12,302 nt of DNA from Endomicrobiia bacterium (GTDB taxonomy: Bacteria; Elusimicrobiota; Endomicrobiia; Endomicrobiales; Endomicrobiaceae). Below the pieces are notes generated by a model, which made no database searches, had not been told where the DNA came from, and saw only the letters and a program-made list of their open reading frames with translations. The position numbers were made by a program, and so were the translations under genes. This document shows, in pieces, positions 1-6,336 of this stretch. The stretch covers positions 1 to 12,302 of the forward strand of contig BNVZ01000028.1 in assembly GCA_025998475.1 (NCBI GenBank), given 5' to 3'. How positions within the stretch are numbered: position 1 is the stretch's first letter; every line of letters starts with the position of its first letter.

Positions 1-215
1 GCGCACAGAGACGAAAAAACCGATGAACCTCCGTAAGAAAGAAGAAGCAAAGGCATTCCTGTTACAGGCATCATACCCATAACCATACCGATGTTGATTA
101 TAACATAAAAGGTAAACATTGTGGCAATCACCCATTACCCACTAAGTTGCAGCCCAAAGTTCTCACCAATGCCAAGTAATACAAGTTATTAAAAGTATAA
201 CAGCACGAGAGATGT
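1..215 (-). pseudogene. rodA: rodA (mrdB) C-terminal fragment, decayed
   Basis: Read on the minus strand, positions 1-118 encode a clear SEDS-family signature: INIGMVMGMMPVTGMP, then SYGGSS. The PVTG form is typical of RodA; FtsW usually has PTKG. RodA is the peptidoglycan glycosyltransferase of cell elongation, a multi-pass inner-membrane protein. Upstream the reading frame is broken. The segment ENFGLQLSG, which aligns with the family's xDFGxLLxxG, is followed by an in-frame TAA near 139-141, and the preceding membrane stretch (AVILLLIT, about 183-206) lies in another frame. Nothing recognisable as RodA remains from about 216 to 412. The C-terminal end runs off the window, so the extent of loss on that side is unknown. 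A sequencing error could explain one lesion but not the stop plus the frame change plus the missing N-terminal part. Confidence 0.72.
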
Positions 216-412
216 TTTGCCGTCAATTGATTTAAAAAAAGAACTTTGGGGTGGCGGCGTCGGAGCGATGACTTTATTGCAGCAGTAGCAAGTAGGAAAC
301 AGAAGGGATTCTTGGGCTATGTTGCTAAACAGGGGTCAAAGATCTAAAACAACAATTACAGCTCTTCAATTTCCACTGCTAATACCGCACGTCTTGCTGT
401 GTGGAGGGTCAT

Positions 413-602
413 TTATTTCTGTAAAATCTAAAAACACATATTAGACTGTTTTTGTCGTTTAAAATTAGGTTTATAGCTAAAGATACAGCCAACCGCAAAA
501 AGATAACTTTGTATATAAAATATGCTCGTTTGTTAAAAGTTCATCGTTGTTTTAATCCGTTTGTCTTTGTTTGACAAAAGTCAAACATGCCGTGAGATTC
601 TA
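413..602. repeat. R1 element, copy 1 (MITE-like, inverted-repeat ends)
   Basis: About 190 bp that align end to end, in direct orientation, with 9817-10007. Long runs are shared, for example TGTAAAATCTAAAAACACA, CTGTTTTTGTCGTTTA and GTTTGTCTTTGTTTGACAAA. The ends are imperfect inverted repeats of each other: the left end begins CTGTAAAATCT and runs to TTTTTGTC at 456, and the right end (573-602) is GACAAAAGTC to AGATTCTAT. This copy is more decayed at its outer ends than copy 2, and its right end abuts the IS3 remnant. No ORF inside it looks real. It resembles a non-autonomous mobile element whose transposase is not visible here. Confidence 0.75.
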
Positions 603-772
603 TTCCTATATATTTCGTTTTCCATTTATAATATGTCGCATCGCTTATTTCATACTTTCGGGTATTTTTCTGCTATCTTTACTTTGCTTTCTGCTTCTTT
701 CGTATTTCCCTTTTTTTTTATTCTTTTTCACTAACTTGCAAATGGACTACTTTTTTGAGATACAGCTCACTA
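603..772 (-). mobile_element. IS3-family OrfA remnant
   Basis: On the minus strand the stretch about 603-700 carries two pieces of an IS3-type OrfA helix-turn-helix protein in two frames. They are KEAESKVKIAE (about 667-700) and EISDATYYKWKTKY (about 607-648). The family pattern is KEAExGVKVAELCRKYGISDATYYNWKxKYGG. A frameshift and a stop lie between them. Further out, about 741-770 read on the minus strand gives GAGCTGTATCTCAAAAAAGT, which resembles the terminal repeat of many IS3 elements. The rest of OrfA and all of OrfB are absent; R1 copy 1 begins where the homology ends. This is a dead fragment and cannot move. Confidence 0.6.
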
Positions 773-825
773 CGACTTCTTGACTCCGTATAAAATTTAT
801 GTTAGGCCCTGCTTACTTTTTTCAT

Positions 826-890
826 GGAGCCAGAGGCTTCCGCTTCTGGCTAAGATTACCACAGGATGGCCTCTCCAGTCCATCCCGCAG
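826..890. other. GC-rich double hairpin in decayed region
   Basis: Two adjacent hairpins stand out as a GC-rich island in an AT-rich junk region. The first is AGCCAGAGGC-TTCC-GCTTCTGGCT (about 828-851), a 10-bp stem with one G-U pair and a 4-base loop. The second is GGATGG-N10-CCATCC (about 863-884). No coding frame of recognisable family crosses them. They could be a structured RNA, part of a mobile-element end, or relics of a gene. I do not recognise a known RNA class: no SRP, RNase P or tmRNA signatures are visible. The rest of 773-1120 is AT-rich, with short broken frames on the minus strand (one contains KYLEERNRRVREQEL) that I could not assign. Confidence 0.4.
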
Positions 891-1120
891 CTCTTTTTCT
901 CTTTTTTCAAGAGGTCTATATTAAAAATTCTTTTCAAAGTTCTTGCTCTCGTACTCTTCTGTTACGTTCTTCCAAATATTTTTCAATCATTCTTATATCA
1001 AAAATACGCCTGTATAACCTTATCGTTTATACAGTGTATTTATATTAAACTTCCAAGATAAACCACGTCTGCTTAAAGGCAAGAGGTTCTCTGTATTAAT
1101 TTAAGTAGGTTAAAACGTTT

Positions 1121-2443
1121 TTATGCCTTTACTTTTTTAGATTCTGCTTCAAGTTCTTCGTAACCTGTTGCTTTTGCTTTCCAAGCAAAAAAAAGTAAAA
1201 TAGACCCAAGGGTACTCAAAGTTACCGTAAGTTCTATAGCATGCGACCAGCCATACTTTTCTTGCAAAAACGCAAGCAACACGCCAGTAATACCAGTAGC
1301 GGCATAACCCCAAATTCCGACAAACCCGTTTGCTGTTGCTGCTGCGCGTTTTGTCGCCATGTTAGAAGCAACTATAAGAATAAGCGATTGTGCTGCATTG
1401 ATAAAGAAACCTGCAGTTATCAACATTATTAATGATATATGTAGAGAGGTTACATATACAAACAGAAACATAAACAAAGAGGAAAGTGTCATAGCAATGG
1501 CGCAAACGCGATGACCTTTACCGTCGAAATATTTATCAGTAACCCAGCCGCATACAACAATACCAATAATTCCTACAGCTTCAAACGCAGCAGTAACAAA
1601 TGATGAATTAGTAATACTCATGCCTTTCCACTGCGATAATAAGGTCGGGCCCCAAGTCAAAACTGTAAATCTTATAACGTAAACAAACAAATTTGACACT
1701 GCAACAATCCACATATAAGGATTTTTAAATACTCGTTTTTTTATAAAGCTCTTATATTCTGCTGATTCTTCTTTCGTGTCTTTAACTTTTTTGGAATTTT
1801 CACCTACTGAAAGCTCAGGCAAACCTACGGAACTTGGAGTATCTTTGATAAGGAACCGTACCCCTACTGCCGTTATTACGGCAAATATAGCAGGTGCAAA
1901 GAAAATATTTCTCCAGCCGCTCCAACCAAAACTTAAAAAACTTAAAAAAGGGCCGATGAGAAATATTGCAATAGTGCCTACACAGTGAGAAGTATTCCAA
2001 AGTGATGTTTTTGTTGCAAGTTCGTTAGGTGGAATCCAATATGAAAGCAATCTTGAAATTGGAGGCCAAAACATACCCTGAAACAAGCCATGAATAAGCC
2101 ACATAAAACCCATAACAATCCATGTTGAACTGAAACCAAAAATAAAACTAGTTGCAGCACATAAAATAAGACCACAAGCAATAAAACTGCTAGCCTTAAA
2201 CTTGTGAACAACAAAACCAATTACAAACTTTGATAGTCCATACATTAGTCCATTTAGTGTCATAAAAATCCCAAGTTGAGTTTTTGAAATACCTAAATTT
2301 TTTTCCAAGAATGGCATAGTAACAGTAATCATATAACGCATCGCATAAGACACAGCGTATGCAACCCAAGTTACTGTCATCATACGAAACTGCCAGTACT
2401 TAAATTTTTTGGCTGTTTCCGATCCCGCTGACGATAAAGACAT
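1121..2443 (-). CDS. uhpC: OPA-family sugar-phosphate transporter, UhpC-like
   Basis: This 440-residue protein is a 12-helix major facilitator of the organophosphate:phosphate antiporter family (UhpT, GlpT, UhpC, PgtP). These exchange phosphorylated sugars or glycerol phosphate for inorganic phosphate across the inner membrane. The family's two substrate-phosphate arginines are visible: R36 in YAVSYAMRY (helix 1) and R258 in NLFVYVIRFTVLTWGPT (helix 7). A charged central loop (about 200-240) separates the two six-helix halves. The C-terminus is short and lysine-rich. ATG at 2443 is preceded by a good AAGGAGA. No uhpA/uhpB regulators are next to it, so it more likely acts as a transporter, as in intracellular bacteria with a lone UhpC, than as an E. 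coli-type sensor. Hexose phosphate is the likely substrate, but glycerol 3-phosphate or phosphoglycerate cannot be excluded from sequence alone. The gene stands alone and is followed by junk. Confidence 0.88.
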   Translation of the reverse strand: MSLSSAGSETAKKFKYWQFRMMTVTWVAYAVSYAMRYMITVTMPFLEKNLGISKTQLGIFMTLNGLMYGLSKFVIGFVVHKFKASSFIACGLILCAATSFIFGFSSTWIVMGFMWLIHGLFQGMFWPPISRLLSYWIPPNELATKTSLWNTSHCVGTIAIFLIGPFLSFLSFGWSGWRNIFFAPAIFAVITAVGVRFLIKDTPSSVGLPELSVGENSKKVKDTKEESAEYKSFIKKRVFKNPYMWIVAVSNLFVYVIRFTVLTWGPTLLSQWKGMSITNSSFVTAAFEAVGIIGIVVCGWVTDKYFDGKGHRVCAIAMTLSSLFMFLFVYVTSLHISLIMLITAGFFINAAQSLILIVASNMATKRAAATANGFVGIWGYAATGITGVLLAFLQEKYGWSHAIELTVTLSTLGSILLFFAWKAKATGYEELEAESKKVKA

Positions 2444-2471
2444 TTACTTTCTCCTTGTCCATCAATTTTTT

Positions 2472-2499
2472 ATAATAGTACAACTACAAGAACACTAAA
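2472..2499 (-). promoter_or_regulatory. possible promoter of the sugar-phosphate transporter
   Basis: On the minus strand a TTTAGT -35 candidate is 16 bp from TATTAT, about 30 bp upstream of the transporter start. The -35 is poor and the region is AT-rich, so this is only a plausible site. Confidence 0.28.
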
Positions 2500-2533
2500 A
2501 TCGAAGACTTATGATTTTGTCCCTATAAATCAA

Positions 2534-2591
2534 ACCAAGTAATTATACCACCTCTAACGCTAGCATTTTACACTTATAATATCAACTTGGT
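2534..2591. repeat. interrupted inverted repeat upstream of uhpC
   Basis: ACCAAGT-A-ATTATA at the left is matched by TATAAT-ATCA-ACTTGGT at the right (7 + 6 paired bases) with a 27-base middle. It lies in the 362-bp gap between the uhpC start and the xth end, about 90-150 bp upstream of uhpC. It could be an operator or a cruciform. The right arm overlaps the start of an R2 repeat copy, so it may be partly repeat-derived. The gap otherwise holds the R2 copy, a possible partial R2 copy at about 2678-2700, and a terminator-like hairpin; no gene is visible. Confidence 0.4.
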
Positions 2592-2640
2592 CTGTCCGAA
2601 AACAATAGCAAAGCTGCTACCAACACACCTTCGTGTTTTT
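2588..2640 (+). repeat. R2 repeat, copy B
   Basis: TGGTCTGTCCGAAAAC followed by AGCAAAGCTGCTACCAACAC and TTCGTGTTTTT. It aligns with the copy after the tRNA (10150-10210). In the roughly 34-base core, nearly every difference is C/T or A/G. Here the 3' half can form only a short AACAC/GTGTT hairpin. No gene on the plus strand ends nearby, so it is not obviously serving as a terminator. Confidence 0.6.
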
Positions 2641-2697
2641 AGTATCCGACACTATTTTTACAGCAAGATGCCTAAAACAAAGCCGTCGCAATAAATA

Positions 2698-2727
2698 CAA
2701 AAAAACATGCAAAAATCATGATGTTTT
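2698..2727 (-). terminator. possible terminator of xth
   Basis: On the minus strand, about 80 bp beyond the xth stop, AAAACAT pairs with ATGTTTT across a 12-base loop and is followed by a run of T (the A run at 2699-2705 on the plus strand). The stem has only one G-C pair, so it is weak. Confidence 0.38.
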
Positions 2728-2805
2728 AGACATATCCAACATACTAATTCTATTCTTGTTGTGTATCGCAGTTGCAAGTGCCACTTAGTCGCTTGAATCT
2801 GGAGT

Positions 2806-3561
2806 CTAGAATATATCTATCGACACAGGGCAGTGATCTGATCCTAAAACTGAACTTTCAATATTTGCGGATTTTAGATATTTAACAGCATGCTGCGATA
2901 TAAAGAAATAATCTATCCTCCATCCAATATTGCGCAATCTTGCAACTGTTTTGTAATCCCACCATGTGTAATTATTAGAGTCTTTGTTGAAATGTCTAAA
3001 TGTATCTACAAACCCTTCAAAAACGAGTCTATCGAGCCTTTCTCTTTCTTCAGGCATAAAACCTGAAATATTTTCATTTTGTTTAGGTCTTGCCAAATCT
3101 ATATGGAAATGCGCAGTATTATAGTCACCGCACACAACTACTGTTTTATCCTTAAATTGTCTAAGATATTCTATAAAATAATCATAAAACTCTATTTTAT
3201 ATTTCAGACGAATTGAAGACGATCCGCCGTTAGGAAAGTAGATATTAAACAGTGTGAATTTTTTAAAATCAAGCCTTAGTATTCTCCCCTCATTATCAAA
3301 AAATTTATTTTCAATACTTGAACTTACCAATTCAGGTTTTATTTTTGACCAAATAGCAGTACCGCTGTAACCTTTTCTTTGCGCACAAGAACAGTAAAAA
3401 TTATATCCATCAATTTCTTTTATTGTTTTTGGAAACTGAGTTTTATCAGCTTTTGTTTCCTGTACGCAGATAATATCTGCATTTTCGTTTTTAAACCAAT
3501 CGGTAAAATTTTTTTTATATATTGCTCTTATACCATTTACATTCCATGAAACTATTTTCAT
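2806..3561 (-). CDS. xth: exodeoxyribonuclease III (AP endonuclease)
   Basis: This 251-residue protein has the usual family length and all catalytic signatures of the Xth/ExoA endonuclease-exonuclease-phosphatase fold. They are WNVNGIRA with N7 (6-13), QETK with metal-binding E35 (34-37), YFPNG with Y108, GDYN with D146 and N148, WRIDYFF with D217, and GSDHCP with D242 and H243. It cuts the DNA backbone at abasic sites and degrades 3' ends during base-excision repair in the cytoplasm, using Mg2+. The family-typical HxxIDLARPK and GFMPEERERLDRL segments (153-178) are present. ATG at 3561 is preceded by AGGAAAAG at good spacing. It is flanked on both sides by roughly 300-bp non-coding stretches, so it is probably transcribed on its own. 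Nothing is missing. Confidence 0.95.
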   Translation of the reverse strand: MKIVSWNVNGIRAIYKKNFTDWFKNENADIICVQETKADKTQFPKTIKEIDGYNFYCSCAQRKGYSGTAIWSKIKPELVSSSIENKFFDNEGRILRLDFKKFTLFNIYFPNGGSSSIRLKYKIEFYDYFIEYLRQFKDKTVVVCGDYNTAHFHIDLARPKQNENISGFMPEERERLDRLVFEGFVDTFRHFNKDSNNYTWWDYKTVARLRNIGWRIDYFFISQHAVKYLKSANIESSVLGSDHCPVSIDIF

Positions 3562-3614
3562 TTAACTTTTCCTGAAATATTGTTAACTAACTTCTGTATC
3601 GCTAAACCTATGTT

Positions 3615-3637
3615 TGCTTGAAAAATAGATGCAAGCA
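3615..3637. repeat. hairpin in the xth-engB gap
   Basis: TGCTTG and CAAGCA form a perfect 6-bp stem over an 11-base loop, about 55 bp upstream of the xth start. The surrounding gap (3562-3855, 294 bp) contains no credible gene. It holds this hairpin, R2 copy C and a small TCTC-AA-GAGA palindrome near 3777. No clear promoter or terminator is visible there. Confidence 0.3.
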
Positions 3638-3696
3638 TAAGATGAACTTCCTAGCAAATAGCATTCCTAGAAAATATAAGCAATGCAATGTTAATA

Positions 3697-3754
3697 CAAA
3701 ATGTCTCTCTAAAAGCTTATACAGCAAAGCCACCGTCAGCATATCCTTGCCGTC
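3697..3754 (+). repeat. R2 repeat, copy C
   Basis: ATGTCTCTCTAAAAGCTTAT, then ACAGCAAAGCCACCGTCAGC and ATATCCTTGCCGTC. Aligned without gaps over the 28-base core to the copy at 10182-10209, I count 13 identities, 14 transitions and 1 transversion. The preceding arm (TCTAAAA, CTTAT, AGCAAAGCC) also matches the 10150-10185 copy. The terminator-like hairpin and T-run are lost here. Confidence 0.6.
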
Positions 3755-3855
3755 TCTGACACAAATAAAAAAAACTTCTCAAGAGAGAAATTTAGATTTT
3801 AAATAGCAAGTTCTTCGTCTCTGCAAGAAAAGGACTATAGAATGTTTGCCATGCC

Positions 3856-4437
3856 CTAACGATCTAAAAATTTTACAATATCCACCTGTAGTTTATCAAA
3901 ACCGTTCCTCTTTTTTGCACTTACCGTAAACACATCCGATTCATCTATGTCAAAACATTCCGCTGCTTTGATCTTTACTTCAGCTTCTGTAACGCCGCTA
4001 GGCATTTTATCGAATTTATTTGCAACGATTTTAAACATAACGCCGTAGTCGTCAAGCCAATGAGCCATATCGAAATCTAATTCTGTAGGTCCTACGAAAG
4101 CATCAATGATTATATAAACTACTTTTTTACTTTTTCTTTGAACTATACATTCTTCTATCATTCTATTCCAAAGTTTTTTTTCTTGAAGGCTTATCCTTGC
4201 AAATCCATAGCCGGGCAAATCTATTATCCATTTTCTCATTGCAACGCTGTAAACATTTATGCTTCTTGTCCTCCCTGGTGTTTTTGATATTCTTGCCAAA
4301 TTCTTTTGCAAACACAAAGCGTTTATAACACTGCTTTTGCCGACATTTGATCTCCCTGACAAAACAATCTCGGCAACACTTTTTGGTAAAGAATTCGCTT
4401 GTGACGTGGCTCTAAAAAAAACTGTTTTCTCTAACAC
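3856..4437 (-). CDS. engB: ribosome biogenesis GTPase EngB/YsxC
   Basis: This 193-residue TRAFAC-class GTPase matches the length and motif order of EngB/YihA/YsxC. G1 is GRSNVGKSS (28-36), followed by the switch-I segment TPGRTRSINVY (53-63), G3 DLPGYGFA (73-80), G4 NKFDK (140-144) and G5 SAKK (173-176). The G4 carries N in place of the more usual T at the first position but keeps N/TKxDK logic. EngB assists late large-subunit assembly and is usually essential. The start is GTG at 4437. An ATG two bases upstream (4439) is out of frame and stops after two codons, whereas AGAGG lies 6 bases before the GTG. The gene begins 3 bp after the stop of the upstream YccA-like gene and is the last of a three-gene cluster with the Nudix gene. 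Confidence 0.94.
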   Translation of the reverse strand: MLEKTVFFRATSQANSLPKSVAEIVLSGRSNVGKSSVINALCLQKNLARISKTPGRTRSINVYSVAMRKWIIDLPGYGFARISLQEKKLWNRMIEECIVQRKSKKVVYIIIDAFVGPTELDFDMAHWLDDYGVMFKIVANKFDKMPSGVTEAEVKIKAAECFDIDESDVFTVSAKKRNGFDKLQVDIVKFLDR

Positions 4438-4440
4438 ATC

Positions 4441-5154
4441 TTACCTCTTTTTTAACTTTAACAAAAAATCTAACATTTCAACATAAAGCCATACAAGCGT
4501 TACCATAAGAGAAAACGCAGCATACCATTCCATGTATTCGGGAGCGCCGTTACAAGCACCACGCTCTATTAAGTCAAAATCAATAATAAGGGTTAACGAA
4601 GCAACCGCAACAACCACAAAACTAATGGCAATTCCAAATACCGAATAATTGTGAATATACGGAAAATTTCCCACTCCAAACATATTTAAAAACAGATTGA
4701 TGATATACACAAAACATATGGCAAACATTGAAAGTGTTACAACTTTTTGAAATTTCGGCGTAGCTCTAAGTATTCCTGCTTTGTAAGCCGCAAGCATACA
4801 GAACAAAACACATACGGTTAAAAGAATTGCATTTACTACAACACCTGGATATACCTTCTCAAAATGTAAAGAAACTGCTCCAAGAATAAATCCTTCGCAT
4901 ATGGCATAAATCGGCGCCAAAAATGGTGAAGTCTGCATCTTGAATGTCGAAATCATAGCCAAGACAAAAGCTCCTACCGATATAGGAACCACTAGAGGCA
5001 TTATTACGCCTGGATGCGTCCATGAATAAAATGCGCTTCCAGCAAGCAAAAACCACAAAATTATGCTTTTGTTTATTACTCCCGATACCTTCATAACCTC
5101 ATTACTTCTTGAATACGACTTAAACACACTACCTCTCAAAAAAGGGTTACCCAT
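4441..5154 (-). CDS. Bax inhibitor-1/YccA-family membrane protein
   Basis: This 237-residue protein is almost entirely membrane-embedded, with about seven hydrophobic segments starting near residues 30, 51, 77, 105, 136, 170 and 211 and a short basic tail (KLKKR). The conserved blocks are SPFLAPIYAICEGFILGAVS (76-95), IDFDLIERG (191-199) and PEYMEWYAAFSLMVTLVWLY (205-224). They fit the bacterial YccA/BI-1 superfamily, in particular the group often annotated as 'YccA/Bax inhibitor family'. Some relatives are pH-sensitive Ca2+ leak channels and E. coli YccA modulates the FtsH protease, but the role of this subgroup is not settled. The paired acidic residues in and after IDFD could correspond to the proton/Ca2+ site (inference). 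ATG at 5154 follows GGGAG, which lies inside the end of the Nudix gene 4 bp upstream. Confidence 0.85.
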   Translation of the reverse strand: MGNPFLRGSVFKSYSRSNEVMKVSGVINKSIILWFLLAGSAFYSWTHPGVIMPLVVPISVGAFVLAMISTFKMQTSPFLAPIYAICEGFILGAVSLHFEKVYPGVVVNAILLTVCVLFCMLAAYKAGILRATPKFQKVVTLSMFAICFVYIINLFLNMFGVGNFPYIHNYSVFGIAISFVVVAVASLTLIIDFDLIERGACNGAPEYMEWYAAFSLMVTLVWLYVEMLDFLLKLKKR

Positions 5155-5158
5155 AATT

Positions 5159-5587
5159 CTATTCTCCCATAATGAATTTATATGCTGAATTTATAATTTC
5201 TTTCTGATTAGTGAAGAAAAACAGTTCTTGTGCATGATTTATATCGGTCCACTTTATTTCTGCTATCTCATTTGTATCAAAATCTGAAGGATCTTCAAGC
5301 GCAAGAGCAAGAAAATATATAGAATGTTTCTCTACTGGAATGCCTTTTAGATTACTTCTAATTGTATAAACACTTTCTTTTCTAAAATTCTCAAGAAATT
5401 TAATTTTTTTTATCCCGACTTCTTCAAAAATCTCTCTTCTTGCTGTTTCTATTTCGTTTTCGCCGTTTTCGACATGTCCTTTCGAAAATCCCCATCTTTC
5501 GTTTCTCTTTGAACGTACAAGTAAAAACGCGGGGTTGTTATTTTCTATTTTGTAAATCACCGCGCCACAAGAAAATTCTTTAAGCAT
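5159..5587 (-). CDS. Nudix hydrolase, probably Ap4A-type
   Basis: This 142-residue single-domain protein has a perfect Nudix box at residues 37-59: G(x5)E(x7)REIFEEVGI. These acidic residues bind Mg2+ for hydrolysis of a nucleoside diphosphate linked to another moiety. The N-terminal FSCGAVIYK and the RWGFSKGHVENGE stretch before the box resemble small dinucleoside-tetraphosphate (Ap4A) hydrolases. Substrate class remains uncertain, since Nudix substrates are hard to predict; mutagenic-nucleotide cleanup is the alternative. ATG at 5587 is preceded by AAGGAAC. It is the first gene of a compact cluster with the YccA-like gene (4-bp gap) and engB. No promoter is obvious upstream, where decayed repeat sequence begins. 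Confidence 0.87.
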   Translation of the reverse strand: MLKEFSCGAVIYKIENNNPAFLLVRSKRNERWGFSKGHVENGENEIETARREIFEEVGIKKIKFLENFRKESVYTIRSNLKGIPVEKHSIYFLALALEDPSDFDTNEIAEIKWTDINHAQELFFFTNQKEIINSAYKFIMGE

Positions 5588-5609
5588 TTATGTTCCTTTT
5601 TACTTCGCC

Positions 5610-5850
5610 AATCATTGCGATGGAGGTGTTGAACTTGTCCCGCTGCTATGTCCATTCTTTGGTAAACAAATTTCCTCGCAGACAACTAGTGGAACGTAAA
5701 GCTGGACTGCTTTATTGTTTCTGTATCATTGCAAAGGATGCCAAAAACAATCTGGACCGCTTTGTTATTTAAGTTTATCTTCGAAAGTCATTTTTCTTGC
5801 AAGGTAACACAAAGCGGAAGAACTGGATTGTTCGTCGGTTCTTTTTTAGC
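5610..5850. repeat. cluster of decayed palindromic intergenic repeats
   Basis: The gap between greA and the Nudix gene (5588-5868) carries repeated, degraded versions of two linked motifs. CTGGACTGCTTT (about 5703), CTGGACCGCTTT (about 5752) and CTGGATTGTTCGTCGG (about 5824) represent one. AATCATTGCGATGGAGG (about 5610), TCATTGCAAAGGA (about 5727) and GTCATTTTTCTTGCAAGG (about 5787) represent the other. Together they match the general pattern of the palindromic repeat 'CTGGATTGCTTCGTC ... CATTGCGAGG', which I recall from intergenic regions of several bacterial genomes. AAGAAC-N14-GTTCTTTTTT (5819-5846) can form a terminator-like hairpin on the plus strand. No gene is credible here. Confidence 0.45.
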
Positions 5851-5868
5851 TTACCCTGCAAATAGCTA

Positions 5869-6333
5869 TTATTTTGAAATTTTTAATATTTTAAATTTTG
5901 CTTTACCTGCGGGAAGTTCAACTTCTACCGTTTCGCCTGCTTTATGACCTAACAAACCCTGCACAAGAGGTGACTGTACGGATATTTTTTTTGCCGCAGG
6001 ATCTGCTTCTTCCAAATCTACTATTGTATATTCGTAATCATCGCCGTCTTCATCCTGTATTGTCATAGTGATACCGATGAATATTTTATCTGGATCTATA
6101 TTTTGTTCTTCAATAATTCTTGAGTGCGCTATTTTTGAATCAAGCTCCGCAATTCTATTTATAAGATTAACTAGAGTTTCTCTTGCGGCGTGATACTCCG
6201 CATTTTCTCTTAAATCGCCGTGCTCACGTGCCCTTGCTATTTCGTCTTGAATCAAAGGTTTTCTTTTTTGAAGTTTTTCCAATTCTTTGATAAGTTTCTC
6301 CCTGCCATCTCTGGTTAAATAGATTTTTGTCAT
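5869..6333 (-). CDS. greA: transcription elongation factor GreA
   Basis: This 154-residue protein has the standard GreA length and two-domain layout. An N-terminal antiparallel coiled coil (about 1-75) has the acidic tip EHGDLRENAEY (37-47), where D40 and E43 correspond to the residues that place the catalytic Mg2+ in the RNA polymerase secondary channel. A C-terminal FKBP-like domain has SPLVQGLLGHKAGETVEV (120-137). GreA stimulates cleavage of backtracked transcripts so that stalled polymerase can resume. ATG at 6333 follows AGGGGTAG, which is formed by the last codons of ispG. The gene starts 3 bp after ispG ends, so the two are almost certainly co-transcribed. Downstream on the minus strand only decayed repeats follow. 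Confidence 0.96.
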   Translation of the reverse strand: MTKIYLTRDGREKLIKELEKLQKRKPLIQDEIARAREHGDLRENAEYHAARETLVNLINRIAELDSKIAHSRIIEEQNIDPDKIFIGITMTIQDEDGDDYEYTIVDLEEADPAAKKISVQSPLVQGLLGHKAGETVEVELPAGKAKFKILKISK

Positions 6334-6336
6334 TTT

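Noticed and set aside
240..412. Plus-strand frame DFIAAVASRKQKGFLG as an inverted piece of a SEDS protein
   Set aside because: The resemblance to TDFIFAVxAEExGFLG is loose, the adjacent motifs are absent, and the strand is opposite to the clear rodA fragment.
795..812. GTTAGGC as an integron attC end
   Set aside because: No matching RYYYAAC partner with the required hairpin arrangement is found within attC length on either side, and no integrase is present.
571..1061. Three small plus-strand open frames in the left junk region
   Set aside because: They are phenylalanine/leucine-rich from T-rich DNA, lack ribosome sites, and lie over the IS3 remnant and the hairpins.
4437..4439. ATG at 4439 as the engB start
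   Set aside because: It is out of frame with the GTPase and stops after two codons; GTG at 4437 gives the correct frame with AGAGG at 6 bp.
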